Assembly (NCBI GenBank): GCA_021796135.1
Contig: JAJYOQ010000025.1
Coordinates: 1-17,829 of the forward strand
Origin: Bacteroidota bacterium
GTDB lineage: Bacteria; Bacteroidota; Ignavibacteria; Ignavibacteriales; Ignavibacteriaceae
Length of the DNA stretch: 17,829 nt
Direction: 5' to 3'
This document shows positions 7,945 through 16,932 of the stretch, in pieces. Under the pieces are notes generated by a model that did no database searches, was not told the origin of the DNA, and saw nothing but the letters and a program-made list of their open reading frames with translations. Position 1 is the stretch's first letter. Every line of letters begins with the position of its first letter. A program made the translations under genes and the position numbers.

Positions 7945-9573
7945 ATGACTAATAATAATTTCAATGATCTAGGTCTTTCTGAAGAGAGTCTTCGTTCAAT
8001 AATGGCAAAGGGTTTTGAAGAACCTACTGAAATTCAAAGGAAAATGATTCCTTTGATTTTGCAGAATAATAAGGATTTAATAGGGCAGGCTCAAACTGGT
8101 ACGGGTAAAACAGCTGCATTTGCACTGCCGATTATAGATCAGATAAAAATCAGACCGGGATATCTTCAGGCTATCATACTTGTACCAACGCGAGAACTTG
8201 CTATTCAGGTCTCAGAAGAAATTAATTCATTACGCGGCAATAAGAACCTTCTTGTAGCAGCAATCTACGGGGGTCAATCATATGAGACGCAACTCAGAAT
8301 GTTTAAAAAAGGAGTCGACATAATTGTCGGTACTCCCGGAAGAATTATAGACCATTTAAGCAGGAAAAGCTTTTCAATGGAGAAAGTTTCATTTGCCGTT
8401 CTTGATGAAGCTGATGAAATGTTAAATATGGGTTTTATCGAAGATATTGAGAAAATTTTGAGTAAAACTAATCCAAAAAGAAGAACACTGCTTTTTTCAG
8501 CTACTATGCCGGATAGAATATTGAAACTTGCTAAGAAATACATGGGAAGCACTGAAATTATTAGAGCCGAAAAAGCCGGTCAAACAATTGAATTAACAGA
8601 TCAAATATATTTCGAAGTCCGAGCTTCCGATAAATTCGATACTCTTTGCAGGATAATAGATACAACACAAGAATTTTACGGAATAATATTCTGCAGAACA
8701 AAAAATGATGTCGATTTTGTAACTTCTAAACTTTCTGACCGAGGTTATGATGTAGAAGGATTGCACGGTGATATTTCTCAAGCTCAGAGAGAAAAAGTAC
8801 TCGGAAAATTCAAGAAAAAAGCTATAAACATATTAGTTGCAACGGATGTAGCGGCAAGAGGTTTAGACATTTATGATCTAACACATGTAATTAATTATGC
8901 ACTTCCGCAGGATCCGGAATCATATTTGCATCGGATAGGAAGAACTGGACGAGCCGGGAAAGAAGGTACTGCTATTACATTTGTTACTCCCGATGAACAC
9001 AGAAACCTTCAGATAATAAAAAATATTACTAAAACTGAAATCCGAAAAGAACGCATTCCTAATGTAGTAGACGTTATTAACTTTAAAAGAAATAAAATAT
9101 CAACAAAATTAAAAGCTTTGATTGAAGTTGAACTTGCGCCCGCATACCTGTCCTTAGCATCTGAACTTTTAAAAGAGCAAAGCGCAGAAGATATTATTGC
9201 ATCACTGATTAAATATGCATTTCAGAATGATCTTGAGGAAGAAAGTTATACCGAAATACAGGATTTATTTGAATCACAAAGGCAGTCAAAATCCAAGAAG
9301 TCAAGAAATAAATTTGATACAAATGCAAATTATTCTAGACTTTTCATTGCAATAGGTAAAAAGGACGGAATGAACCCTAGGAAACTTTTGGACATTCTAA
9401 AAAAGAGTGCTAATGTCGAAGGAAATAATGTGGAAGCAATCCAGATTATGGACTCGTATTCATTTTTCAATGTACCTAACAGAGAAAGTGAAATCATCCT
9501 GGCACGGTTAAATTCGCCGAATAAAACAAAGCGCCCATTGGTTGAGCGCGCTAAAGCTGCAAAGAAAAGATAA
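7945..9573 (+). CDS. deaD: DeaD/CsdA-type DEAD-box RNA helicase with DbpA-like RNA-binding tail
   Basis: An ATP-dependent RNA helicase of 542 aa, expected to act on structured mRNA and ribosome assembly intermediates. The motifs are in order and intact: Q motif (GFEEPTEIQ), AQTGTGKT (49-56), PTREL (81-85), DEAD (154-157), SAT (185-187), VATDVAARGLD (298-308) and HRIGRTGR (329-336). A helical linker and a charged, flexible segment (about 435-460) follow. Residues 464-525 (SRLFIAIGKKDGM...AIQIMDSYSFFNVP) match the DbpA/CsdA RNA-recognition domain, which separates this protein from the RhlE-type helicase in the same window. The tail is basic (KRPLVERAKAAKKR). A 26-bp gap to gltX indicates one transcript. 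It converges on glnS with 23 bp between stop codons. Paralogues such as CshA cannot be excluded. Confidence 0.92.
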   Translation: MTNNNFNDLGLSEESLRSIMAKGFEEPTEIQRKMIPLILQNNKDLIGQAQTGTGKTAAFALPIIDQIKIRPGYLQAIILVPTRELAIQVSEEINSLRGNKNLLVAAIYGGQSYETQLRMFKKGVDIIVGTPGRIIDHLSRKSFSMEKVSFAVLDEADEMLNMGFIEDIEKILSKTNPKRRTLLFSATMPDRILKLAKKYMGSTEIIRAEKAGQTIELTDQIYFEVRASDKFDTLCRIIDTTQEFYGIIFCRTKNDVDFVTSKLSDRGYDVEGLHGDISQAQREKVLGKFKKKAINILVATDVAARGLDIYDLTHVINYALPQDPESYLHRIGRTGRAGKEGTAITFVTPDEHRNLQIIKNITKTEIRKERIPNVVDVINFKRNKISTKLKALIEVELAPAYLSLASELLKEQSAEDIIASLIKYAFQNDLEEESYTEIQDLFESQRQSKSKKSRNKFDTNANYSRLFIAIGKKDGMNPRKLLDILKKSANVEGNNVEAIQIMDSYSFFNVPNRESEIILARLNSPNKTKRPLVERAKAAKKR

Positions 9574-9596
9574 ATAACTGAATAAAATAAGAAGTT

Positions 9597-11285
9597 TTAA
9601 TTCTTTTTGCCCCAACTATCTTTTAATGTTACGGTTCTATTGAATACAAGCTTTTCTTTTGTAGTGAATTTTGAATCTACACAAAAATATCCATGTCTTT
9701 CAAATTGGAATCTATCTCCGGATTTAGAGGTTTTCAAGGATGGTTCTATAAGAGCCCCGGGTAAAATCTCCAAAGAATTGGGATTAATGAATTCCAGAAA
9801 ATCTTTATCTTTATCTGAATCAGGCGCTTCTACGGTAAATAGTCTGTCGTACAATCTTACCTCAGCCTTAATAGCATGAGAGGCAGATACCCAATGAATC
9901 GTACCTTTTACTTTTTTATTGCTAGTACCGGTACCGCTTTTAGTCTCAGGATCGTACGTGCAATGCAATTCTATAACATCCCCATTTTCGTTTTTGATAA
10001 CCTTTTCGCATTTGATTATATAAGCATAACGAAGTCTGACTTCGCCTCCGGGAACAAGCCGATGATAACCTTTCGGAGGAGATTCCATAAAGTCAGTTTG
10101 TTCAATAAACAATTCACGGGTAAATGGGATTTTACGAGTACCCATTGAAGAATCTTCGGGATTATTAACCGCATCAAGTTCTTCAATTGAATCCGGATAA
10201 TTAGTAATTATTATTTTCAGTGGTCTAAGGACAGCCATTGCTCTTTGTGCGGTTTTATTTAGATCTTCGCGGATAGCATATTCGAGCAAAGCAATATCGG
10301 ACATTGCGTCCCGCTTAGCGACTCCAACAATTTCAGCAAAATTTCTTATTGATTCGGGAGTAAATCCCCTTCTTCTAAATGCAGAAATAGTAGGCATCCG
10401 GGGATCGTCCCAGCCGTCAACATATTTTTCCTGAACCATAAGTAAGAGTTTTCTTTTGCTCATTACAGTATAGTTCAAATTAAGTCGTGCAAATTCTATC
10501 TGCTGCGGATGATGGATATGTAATTCATCCAGAAACCAATCGTATAAAGGTCTATGATTTTCAAATTCGAGAGTACAAATTGAATGAGTAATTTTTTCAA
10601 GGGAATCTTCAAGTCCATGCGCCCAATCATAAGTAGGATAAATGCACCATTTATTTCCCTGCCTGTGGTGTTCCGCATGTACAATTCTGTACATTATCGG
10701 ATCCCTAAGATTGAAGTTTGGAGATGCCATGTCAATTTTAGCACGTAAAACTTTTTCTCCGTTTTTAAATTCACCGTTCTTCATCTTTGCAAAAAGTTCG
10801 AGATTCTCTTCAACCGATCTATTCCGGCAAGGGCTTTCTTTCCCTGGTTCGGTAAGTGTTCCTCTATTTTCTCTTATTTCATCTGCACTTGCATCATCGA
10901 CATAAGCCTTGCCTTTTTTGATAAGTTCTAAAGCCCAATTATGCATTTGGTCAAAATAATCGGAGGCAAAAAATATTCTATTTTCAAAATCACCGCCGAG
11001 CCATTGGACATCTTCAATGATTGAATCGACATATTCCTGCTCTTCTTTGCTTGGATTGGTATCATCGAATCTTAAATTAAATTTTCCGTTATAATCTTTA
11101 GCGATTCCGTAATTAAGACAAATCGATTTAGCATGTCCGATATGTAAATATCCGTTTGGTTCAGGGGGAAATCGTGTATGAACTCTTCCCTGCCATTTAT
11201 TGGTTTTCATATCTTCATCGATAATTTCACGAATGAAATTTTTTGGTTTATTTAATGAATCTTCCGTGTTTTTTTTCTCTTCCAT
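9597..11285 (-). CDS. glnS: Glutaminyl-tRNA synthetase
   Basis: A class I synthetase that attaches glutamine to tRNA-Gln. At 562 aa it is close to the E. coli enzyme (554 aa). The HIGH motif is intact at residues 48-51 within [16 protein letters not shown], and the KMSKS loop reads VMSKR (274-278). The LRFDDTNP segment (71-78) and the catalytic-domain motif [15 protein letters not shown] (216-230) are typical of GlnRS rather than GluRS. The C-terminal half is the two-barrel anticodon-binding region. No YqeY/GatB extension is present. The ATG at 11285 has no clear Shine-Dalgarno. The gene is a stand-alone minus-strand unit facing the gltX-deaD pair. Its presence shows direct Gln charging rather than sole reliance on GatCAB transamidation. 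Confidence 0.96.
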   Translation of the reverse strand: MEEKKNTEDSLNKPKNFIREIIDEDMKTNKWQGRVHTRFPPEPNGYLHIGHAKSICLNYGIAKDYNGKFNLRFDDTNPSKEEQEYVDSIIEDVQWLGGDFENRIFFASDYFDQMHNWALELIKKGKAYVDDASADEIRENRGTLTEPGKESPCRNRSVEENLELFAKMKNGEFKNGEKVLRAKIDMASPNFNLRDPIMYRIVHAEHHRQGNKWCIYPTYDWAHGLEDSLEKITHSICTLEFENHRPLYDWFLDELHIHHPQQIEFARLNLNYTVMSKRKLLLMVQEKYVDGWDDPRMPTISAFRRRGFTPESIRNFAEIVGVAKRDAMSDIALLEYAIREDLNKTAQRAMAVLRPLKIIITNYPDSIEELDAVNNPEDSSMGTRKIPFTRELFIEQTDFMESPPKGYHRLVPGGEVRLRYAYIIKCEKVIKNENGDVIELHCTYDPETKSGTGTSNKKVKGTIHWVSASHAIKAEVRLYDRLFTVEAPDSDKDKDFLEFINPNSLEILPGALIEPSLKTSKSGDRFQFERHGYFCVDSKFTTKEKLVFNRTVTLKDSWGKKN

Positions 11286-11347
11286 TTCAATTTGAGCTTT
11301 AAATTATTATTCAATAAGGTAAAATTACTGAAATATGTGGAGAGGCT

Positions 11348-11355
11348 CAAATTTA
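11348..11355 (-). promoter_or_regulatory. Candidate -7 element upstream of glnS
   Basis: On the minus strand the octamer TAAATTTG matches TAnnTTTG exactly, 62 nt upstream of the glnS ATG. No good -33 TTTG lies at 19-21 nt; the nearest candidate is TTTA at 17 nt. The rest of 11286-11454 shows no other feature. Confidence 0.25.
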
Positions 11356-11454
11356 GTAGAAAAGGGATACTGTAAATAGTTAAAGAAGGGGGAAATCAAA
11401 ATGTTAAAAATATATCTTAAATCTATTTTGCTTAAGGTTTAAGAGTTTATTAAG

Positions 11455-11485
11455 TTTGTGTTCAATTTTTATTTATTCTTAAAAT
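11455..11485 (+). promoter_or_regulatory. Candidate promoter for tRNA-Leu
   Basis: TTTG (11455-11458), overlapping TTGTGT (11456-11461), is followed by TAAAAT (11480-11485). The spacer is 21 nt from TTTG or 18 nt from TTGTGT. The site lies about 19 nt upstream of the mature tRNA 5' end, a usual place for a tRNA promoter. Confidence 0.4.
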
Positions 11486-11504
11486 AAAATTGAAAATTGT
11501 GAAT

Positions 11505-11590
11505 GCCGAAGTGGCGGAATTGGTAGACGCGCTGGACTCAAAATCCAGTCTGGCTCACACCAGGTGCCGGTTCGAGTCCGGCCTCCGGTA
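11505..11590 (+). tRNA. tRNA-Leu (anticodon CAA)
   Basis: An 86-nt class II tRNA that decodes UUG. The anticodon stem CTGGA/TCCAG closes the loop CTCAAAA with anticodon CAA. The long variable arm has stem CTGG/CCAG. The T arm is GCCGG-TTCGAGT-CCGGC, and the discriminator base is A, as needed for LeuRS. CCA is not encoded. The acceptor strands GCCGAAG and CTCCGGT give a G.U pair at 1-72 and an A.C mismatch at 5-68; the other five pairs are Watson-Crick. A GCCGGAG 5' strand would pair there. A strong terminator hairpin follows 6 bp downstream. Confidence 0.95.
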
Positions 11591-11596
11591 CATTTG

Positions 11597-11627
11597 AAAG
11601 CTCAATATTTATTTATTGAGCTTTTTT
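11597..11627 (+). terminator. Rho-independent terminator of tRNA-Leu, overlapping the purD stop
   Basis: A perfect 11-bp stem, AAAGCTCAATA (11597-11607) with TATTGAGCTTT (11614-11624), encloses a 6-nt loop and runs into a T-run to 11627. It starts 6 bp after the tRNA-Leu. The purD stop codon (11609-11611, minus strand) lies in the loop, and the last purD codons form one arm. On the minus strand only three U's follow the stem, so termination of purD here would be weaker. Confidence 0.85.
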
Positions 11628-12895
11628 ATTGCCTTATCAGAAATATCAGACCGGTAATAAATATATTCATAATTTATCTTAGATAAAGCCTGATAAGCCT
11701 TTTGTTTAGCAGAAGTTAGATCATTTTGCTTTACAAAAGAAGTAATACCAAATACTCTCCCTCCATTTGTTACTAATTTGCCGTCTTGCTCCTTAGTACC
11801 TGCATGAAAAATTATAGCGTCTTGTCTTGCTTCTTTTAATCCTGATATTTCAAATCCTGTTTTGAATTCATCTGGATATCCTCCTGAAGCTGCTACTACG
11901 CATACTGAAGCTCCTCCGTTATAACTAATTGAATTTTTATCTAATTTTCCCTTTGCAGATGAATATAGAAGATTAAGGAAATTTCCTTTAATAAGAGGCA
12001 TTACTGCTTGAGTCTCCGGATCGCCAAAACGACAGTTAAATTCAACTACTCTGGGCTCATTGTCCTTAATCATTAATCCGCAGTATAGGCATCCTGAAAA
12101 TTTTCTTCCTTCCATGCTCATTGCATCGAGGATAGGCTGTATAATTTTACTTTTAACTTTATCCAGAATTAAATCAGTAATTAAAGGAGCGGGTGAATAT
12201 GCTCCCATGCCGCCGGTGTTTTTACCGGTGTCATTATTTCCAATCCTTTTATGATCCTGTGCAGCCGGTAAGCAAACAAAATCCTCACCGTCAGTAATAG
12301 CAAATATTGAGGCTTCTTCACCTTCCATAAATTCTTCGACTATAATTTTCTCGCCGGCTTTTCCAAATATTTTTTTAATAAATAAATCTTCTAATGTATT
12401 AACAGCTTCTTGAAAATCTTGACAAATTATGACCCCTTTACCTGCAGCCAGTCCGTCTGCTTTAATTACGCAGGGATATTTATGATTTAACAAGTATTCT
12501 TTTGCCTCAGAAATCATAGATGCAGAAAATTCTCTGTAAGCTGCGGAAGGAATATTATAATTTGCCATTACTTTTTTTGCAAAAGATTTATGGGCTTCTA
12601 TTTCAGCCGCGAGAGAATTTGGACCAAATACTGGAAAATTCTTTTCCCGAAGAAGGTCAGCCAATCCATTAACTAGTGGCTTTTCCGGGCCGATTACTAT
12701 TAAGTCTATTTGCTTTTCAATGCAAAAAGATAAAATAAAGTCAAAATCATCTGCGCTGGCTGGAATATTTTCACCGTATTCTTGAGTGCCCGGATTTCCC
12801 GGCAAGATATACAATTTGCCTTCAGTTAAATTTTCTTTTATCCTGTAAGCGAGAGCATGTTCCCTTCCGCCGGATCCGATTAAAAGGACATTCAT
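11609..12895 (-). CDS. purD: Phosphoribosylamine-glycine ligase (GAR synthetase)
   Basis: Catalyses the second step of de novo purine synthesis: phosphoribosylamine, glycine and ATP give glycinamide ribonucleotide. The 428-aa single-domain form has the N-terminal GSGGREHALAYRI motif (7-19) and the ATP-grasp P-loop KADGLAAGKGV (145-155). It also has EEFMEGEEAS (187-196), DHKRIGNNDTGKNTGGMGAYSP (about 214-235) and the metal-binding EFNCRFGDPETQ (285-296). The ATG overlaps the upstream glycosyltransferase stop in an ATGA arrangement, and AGAGG (12903-12907, minus) sits 7 nt upstream, so translation is probably coupled. It is the last gene of the acyl-CoA dehydrogenase-guaB-glycosyltransferase-purD cluster, and its stop codon lies inside the tRNA-Leu terminator hairpin. 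No riboswitch or PurR-like site is visible. Confidence 0.96.
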   Translation of the reverse strand: MNVLLIGSGGREHALAYRIKENLTEGKLYILPGNPGTQEYGENIPASADDFDFILSFCIEKQIDLIVIGPEKPLVNGLADLLREKNFPVFGPNSLAAEIEAHKSFAKKVMANYNIPSAAYREFSASMISEAKEYLLNHKYPCVIKADGLAAGKGVIICQDFQEAVNTLEDLFIKKIFGKAGEKIIVEEFMEGEEASIFAITDGEDFVCLPAAQDHKRIGNNDTGKNTGGMGAYSPAPLITDLILDKVKSKIIQPILDAMSMEGRKFSGCLYCGLMIKDNEPRVVEFNCRFGDPETQAVMPLIKGNFLNLLYSSAKGKLDKNSISYNGGASVCVVAASGGYPDEFKTGFEISGLKEARQDAIIFHAGTKEQDGKLVTNGGRVFGITSFVKQNDLTSAKQKAYQALSKINYEYIYYRSDISDKAIKKLNK

Positions 12896-14178
12896 ATAAT
12901 ATCCTCTTTTACAACGAATTGAAATTGTTTAATAAGCTGCTCAGTAAGAAAATCCCTGCGCATTTTTTGAAGAAATTCTTCATCCGGTAATGGCAGTTCT
13001 TTTTTTAAGAATAAATCATAAATTTTCAATATAGTATTCTTAATATCCTCAATATCATCCGGTTTAGTAATAAAAGATGCTTTATACTCAGCAGCTGCAG
13101 CTTTTAAGGCTCCTTCCGGAAGTGATGCTAAGATTGGTTTCCTTGTTCCGAAATATTCATACAACTTTCCGCTGGAAATTGTGTCCGCATTTCGCCCGTT
13201 ACCAACCATCATCCATAACACATCACTGGATAGCAACTTAGAAATTGCTTCCTTATGAGGTAAATATCCAAATTCTTTAACTGAGTCCTGCAAATTCAAT
13301 TTTCTTATAAGACCTTTATTTTCTTTCCTCAAATATCCGATAAAATGAAGTTCAATATTAGCAGCAACATCCGGACGCTCAAGAGACAATTCTTTAAAAG
13401 CCTTAAAAAAATATTTTGGTGTAATAAATTCGTAAAATATTCCTGAATAGGTAAGTCTCATTTTACTATTAGTTCTAGATTCAATTTTTAGATTTTCAAA
13501 ATCTTCGGGGTCATAACCATGCGGAATTATATATATATCTTCAAATGTAAGGAACTGATAATTATCAATAATTTTTTCCTTCATTTTCCTATTGGTAGCA
13601 ATTACTCTATCAGAAGCTTTAAGTGCTTTATATTCCATTTTTTTATGAAGATATGTATGAAGTGGAGTGGGATAAAAACCAAATTGATTTCCATACCATA
13701 GGTCGCGGTAATCAATAATCAATGGGATATCAAATTCTTTTTTTAGTTTTACCGCCATATTTACCGCAGAAAACGGAGGAGCACTTACAAAGATCAGGTT
13801 AAATTTTTCTTTTGATAAAATATTCCTTGCCTCTTTTATAGCATTTTTTGCCCAACCTATTTTATTATCTGGTATAAAAAAAGTTTTACTTATAAGGCTT
13901 AGAGTTTTTCTGATATATTCTGGAGGCATTTTTACGGTTCCAAAATTGGAGAGTTTTGAGTTAATCTCCTTACCGTTGACTCTGACGATTCTTATATTTG
14001 CTTTTTCAGCCTCGTCCATCAAAGATGAATCATGTGCATAATAACCGGTAGATGAAACAGTTAATACAACCGGTTCCCAGTTATTCCCTTTCATATATTT
14101 AACAAACTTCAGAGTTCTCTGAACTCCGCTTAAACCCATCGGGGGGAAATAATAAGCAATAACTAATACTTTAAACAT
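12892..14178 (-). CDS. GT4-like (GT-B fold) glycosyltransferase
   Basis: Probably transfers a sugar from a nucleotide sugar to a cell-surface or exopolysaccharide acceptor; donor and acceptor are unknown. The 428-aa protein starts with a strand and loop typical of GT-B N-domains (FKVLVIAYYFPPMGLSGVQR). It has an IDYRDLW segment (155-161) and a domain linker IPHGYDPEDF (218-227). The C-terminal donor-binding region has LTYSGIFYE and SGKLYEYFGTRKPIL (336-350), the place of the family's E-x7-E-like region. No signal peptide or membrane helix is seen. The ATG at 14178 is preferred over an in-frame GTG at 14184, because a GAAAAG stretch is properly spaced only from the ATG. It sits 31 bp after guaB and overlaps purD by 4 bp, an unusual place for a glycosyltransferase. 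Confidence 0.85.
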   Translation of the reverse strand: MFKVLVIAYYFPPMGLSGVQRTLKFVKYMKGNNWEPVVLTVSSTGYYAHDSSLMDEAEKANIRIVRVNGKEINSKLSNFGTVKMPPEYIRKTLSLISKTFFIPDNKIGWAKNAIKEARNILSKEKFNLIFVSAPPFSAVNMAVKLKKEFDIPLIIDYRDLWYGNQFGFYPTPLHTYLHKKMEYKALKASDRVIATNRKMKEKIIDNYQFLTFEDIYIIPHGYDPEDFENLKIESRTNSKMRLTYSGIFYEFITPKYFFKAFKELSLERPDVAANIELHFIGYLRKENKGLIRKLNLQDSVKEFGYLPHKEAISKLLSSDVLWMMVGNGRNADTISSGKLYEYFGTRKPILASLPEGALKAAAAEYKASFITKPDDIEDIKNTILKIYDLFLKKELPLPDEEFLQKMRRDFLTEQLIKQFQFVVKEDII

Positions 14179-14209
14179 TGTCACTTTTCATTAATTGCAG
14201 AAAATAGTT

Positions 14210-15676
14210 TCAGGAGTGATAGTTCGGAGACTCCTTTGTAATTATAACATCATGCGGATGACTTTCTCTTAAACCAGCCAAAGTAATCCTAATAAATTTT
14301 GTTTTGGTTTTTAATTGGTGAATATTTTTAACCCCGCAATATCCCATTGCGGCTCTAAGACCCCCAATTAATTGATATACAGTATTTGACAGCGGTCCTT
14401 TAAACGGAACTCTTCCCTCAACTCCTTCGGGAACAAGTTTAGCAATATCATCCTCAGCATCCTGGAAATAACGGTCTTTGCTTCCTTTTTTCATTGCTGA
14501 AAGTGAACCCATTCCGCGATATGATTTAAAGCTTCTACCTTCATATAAGATTGTTTCACCCGGACTTTCTTCAACGCCGGCAAATAAACCGCCGATCATT
14601 ACGGAATCGGCACCTGCCGCCAAAGCTTTTGCAACATCTCCGGTTTGTTTAATCCCGCCATCGGCAACCAAAGGTATGCCCTTCTTTTTAACAGCACGGT
14701 AAACCTCCATTATTGCAGTAATTTGAGGTACTCCTATGCCGGCAACTATTCTCGTAGTACAAATTGACCCTGGTCCAATACCTACTTTAACGGCATCAAC
14801 TCCACAATCTAGAAGATCAAGTGCAGCTTCATAAGTTCCTATATTTCCAACAATTAGCTGTTCGTACTTAAATTTTTTTCTTGCTTCTTTAACCATCTTA
14901 AGAACGCCTGCTGAATGACCGTGAGCAGTATCAATAACAATAACATCTGCTCCGGCTTTTGATAAAGCATTAATTCTTTCTATCGTATCAAGTGTAATTC
15001 CGACAGCTGCACCGACTCTTAGTCTTCCATGTTCATCCTTGCAAGCAAAAGGATGTTTTTTCTTCTTCTGGATATCCTTGAATGTAATCAGACCTTTTAA
15101 AATATAATTATCGTCAACAACAGGCAGTTTTTCTATTTTATGTTTTTGTAATATTTTTTCAGCTCTTTCCAGGTTTGTATGAACCGGAGCTGTGATTAGA
15201 TTTTCTTTAGTCATTAAATCTTTGACTTTTTGGTTTTTATTTGGCTCAAACCTTAAATCACGATTTGTTAAAATTCCGACAAGTTTTCCTTCCTTATCAA
15301 CTATGGGGATTCCGGATATGCTATATTTCTTCATTAAGACAAGTGCATCTCCGATAGTTTTATCAGCAGAAAGAGTTACGGGATTCATTATCATACCGCT
15401 TTCAGAGCGCTTAACTTTATCTACTTCCTCACATTGTTCTTCGATTGACATATTCTTATGAAGAATACCAATACCTCCTTCTCTTGCCATAGCTATCGCC
15501 ATAGCAGACTCTGTTACTGTATCCATAGCAGCTGAGACGACGGGAATATTTAATTTAATCTGAGGTGTTAATAAAGTTGAAGTATTGACTTCACGGGGAA
15601 GAACATCTGACTTCCCTGGCTCCAAAAGCACATCATCGAAGGTTAAACCTTCTTTAATCGAACTATTTTCTTTCAT
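14210..15676 (-). CDS. guaB: Inosine-5'-monophosphate dehydrogenase
   Basis: Oxidises IMP to XMP with NAD, the committing step to GMP. The 488-aa protein has the catalytic TIM barrel split by two CBS domains (about residues 95-205) that usually bind adenine or guanine nucleotides. The N-terminal [11 protein letters not shown] (11-21) and [11 protein letters not shown] (47-57) are typical. The catalytic loop GPGSICTTR has nucleophile Cys306. The phosphate-binding DGGI and [17 protein letters not shown] region (here [13 protein letters not shown]) and the RY-type flap (KDRYFQD) are present. GGAT lies 5 nt before the ATG at 15676. It follows the acyl-CoA dehydrogenase by 28 bp and precedes the glycosyltransferase by 31 bp, so it is part of one minus-strand unit that also contains purD. 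Confidence 0.97.
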   Translation of the reverse strand: MKENSSIKEGLTFDDVLLEPGKSDVLPREVNTSTLLTPQIKLNIPVVSAAMDTVTESAMAIAMAREGGIGILHKNMSIEEQCEEVDKVKRSESGMIMNPVTLSADKTIGDALVLMKKYSISGIPIVDKEGKLVGILTNRDLRFEPNKNQKVKDLMTKENLITAPVHTNLERAEKILQKHKIEKLPVVDDNYILKGLITFKDIQKKKKHPFACKDEHGRLRVGAAVGITLDTIERINALSKAGADVIVIDTAHGHSAGVLKMVKEARKKFKYEQLIVGNIGTYEAALDLLDCGVDAVKVGIGPGSICTTRIVAGIGVPQITAIMEVYRAVKKKGIPLVADGGIKQTGDVAKALAAGADSVMIGGLFAGVEESPGETILYEGRSFKSYRGMGSLSAMKKGSKDRYFQDAEDDIAKLVPEGVEGRVPFKGPLSNTVYQLIGGLRAAMGYCGVKNIHQLKTKTKFIRITLAGLRESHPHDVIITKESPNYHS

Positions 15677-15704
15677 TGCTTATCCAATTATTAATCAAAA
15701 ATTA

Positions 15705-16874
15705 TCATTCAAAAGCCTGGAATCCAGTAATATCCTCTCCGATAATAAGAGTATGCATCTCATGAGTGCCCTCATAAGTTTTCACAGCTTCCAAATTTGC
15801 TGCATGCCGCATCACCGGATATTCGTCTATTATACCGTTAGCACCTAAAATTTCTCTTGCTATATGAGCTATCTCCAAAGCTTTTTCGCAATTATTCCGT
15901 TTCGCCATAGAAACCTGAGTATGTTTGAGAGTGCCCTTATCTTTTAACTTAGCAAGCTGAAAATTTAGTAATTGGGCTTTAGTAATTTCAGTTAACATAT
16001 AAACTAACTTATTCTGAGTCATTTGAAAAGCGGCAATTGGTTTATTAAACTGAATTCGTGACTTGGCATAATTTAAAGCTGAATCATAACAAGCCATCAT
16101 AGAGCCGACAACGCCCCAGGCAATTCCAAATCTAGCTTGATTTAAGCACATCAAAGCGCTTTTTAAACCATTTGATTTAGGTAGTAAATTTTTACTGGGT
16201 ACGAATACATTATCAAAAATCAATTCTGAAGTAACAGAAGCCCGCAAAGAAAGTTTATTTTTCATTTCAGGAGCGGAAAATCCTTTGAAATCTTTTTCGA
16301 CTAAAAATCCTGTAACAATTCCGTCTAGTTTTGCCCAGACTATGGCAATGTCTGCAATTGTGCCGTTAGTAATCCACATCTTCGCACCGTTAAGAATATA
16401 ACCTCCATTAACTGCCACAGCTTTTGTGACCATTCCGCCAGGATTTGAACCATAGTCGGGTTCTGTCAAACCAAAGCAGCCAATTTTTTCACCTTTAGCT
16501 AGTAGCGGAAGCCAATAATCTTTTTGTTCTTCGCTGCCGAAAGTAAAAATCGGATACATAACCAAAGAGCTCTGAACTGAAACGAAGCTTCTGATGCCGC
16601 TATCTCCTCTTTCCAATTCCTGAAGTGCCAAGCCATAGGACAAATTATTTGATTCAGCACAGTCGTATTTTCTTGGAAGATTAATTCCAAAAAGACCTAG
16701 TTTCCCCATTTCTTTGATTAAATGAACAGGAAAAGTTGCTTCTCGGTTATGTTTTTCAATTATAGGGTCTACATTTTCAGATACAAATTCACGCACGGTG
16801 TTTCTAATCATCAACTCTTCTTCCGCTAAAAGAGAATCTAGATTATAATAATCCACACCGGAAAACTTCTGCAT
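15705..16874 (-). CDS. Acyl-CoA dehydrogenase, glutaryl-CoA dehydrogenase-like
   Basis: An FAD-dependent dehydrogenase that introduces an alpha,beta double bond into an acyl-CoA. The 389-aa protein has the flavin motif GLTEPDYGSNPGG (135-147), WITNGTIADIAIVWAK (167-182) and a C-terminal TYEGTHEMHTL with catalytic Glu368. GDSGIRSFVSVQSSLVMYP (90-108) matches the glutaryl-CoA dehydrogenase subgroup, including Arg95 at the position of the glutarate-binding Arg. YEGT...H...ITGFQAF also fits that subgroup better than short-chain enzymes, so glutaryl-CoA is the likely substrate (inference). The frame stays open to an ATG at 16970, but the ATG at 16874 is preferred. GAAGGG (16879-16884) lies 4 nt before it, and the 32 extra residues read through a candidate promoter and a 7-bp repeat. 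It is the first gene of the guaB-purD cluster. Confidence 0.88.
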   Translation of the reverse strand: MQKFSGVDYYNLDSLLAEEELMIRNTVREFVSENVDPIIEKHNREATFPVHLIKEMGKLGLFGINLPRKYDCAESNNLSYGLALQELERGDSGIRSFVSVQSSLVMYPIFTFGSEEQKDYWLPLLAKGEKIGCFGLTEPDYGSNPGGMVTKAVAVNGGYILNGAKMWITNGTIADIAIVWAKLDGIVTGFLVEKDFKGFSAPEMKNKLSLRASVTSELIFDNVFVPSKNLLPKSNGLKSALMCLNQARFGIAWGVVGSMMACYDSALNYAKSRIQFNKPIAAFQMTQNKLVYMLTEITKAQLLNFQLAKLKDKGTLKHTQVSMAKRNNCEKALEIAHIAREILGANGIIDEYPVMRHAANLEAVKTYEGTHEMHTLIIGEDITGFQAFE

Positions 16875-16900
16875 AAAACCCTTCGTGAAAATTTGGTATA

Positions 16901-16932
16901 CAAATTTAAAAGATAAGGCTATGACAAGCAAT
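16901..16932 (-). promoter_or_regulatory. Candidate promoter of the acyl-CoA dehydrogenase-guaB-GT-purD cluster
   Basis: On the minus strand ATTG (16929-16932) is followed after 20 nt by TAAATTTG (16901-16908), an exact TAnnTTTG match. The site is 26 nt upstream of the preferred ATG at 16874, giving a short leader that contains the GAAGGG ribosome-binding site. This placement argues against the longer N-terminus starting at 16970. Confidence 0.45.

Noticed and set aside
2407..9573. The two DEAD-box helicases as a recent duplication
   Set aside because: Their C-termini differ (basic RhlE-type tail versus DbpA-like domain) and the shared similarity is limited to family motifs.
9589..9605. Possible terminator between the DeaD-type helicase and glnS
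   Set aside because: The stem AAGAA/TTCTT is only five A/T-rich pairs and partly inside glnS; too weak to call although a short U-run is present on both sides.
9607..10905. Plus-strand open frames antisense to glnS
   Set aside because: They are reverse shadows of a strongly conserved synthetase gene, with no ribosome-binding site and no recognisable protein.
14182..14184. GTG start for the glycosyltransferase
   Set aside because: The ATG two codons later has a better spaced purine-rich stretch and starts directly at the conserved first beta-strand.
14478..15848. Plus-strand open frames antisense to guaB and the acyl-CoA dehydrogenase
   Set aside because: Low-complexity Ser/Pro-rich translations typical of antisense frames; the minus-strand genes explain the region.
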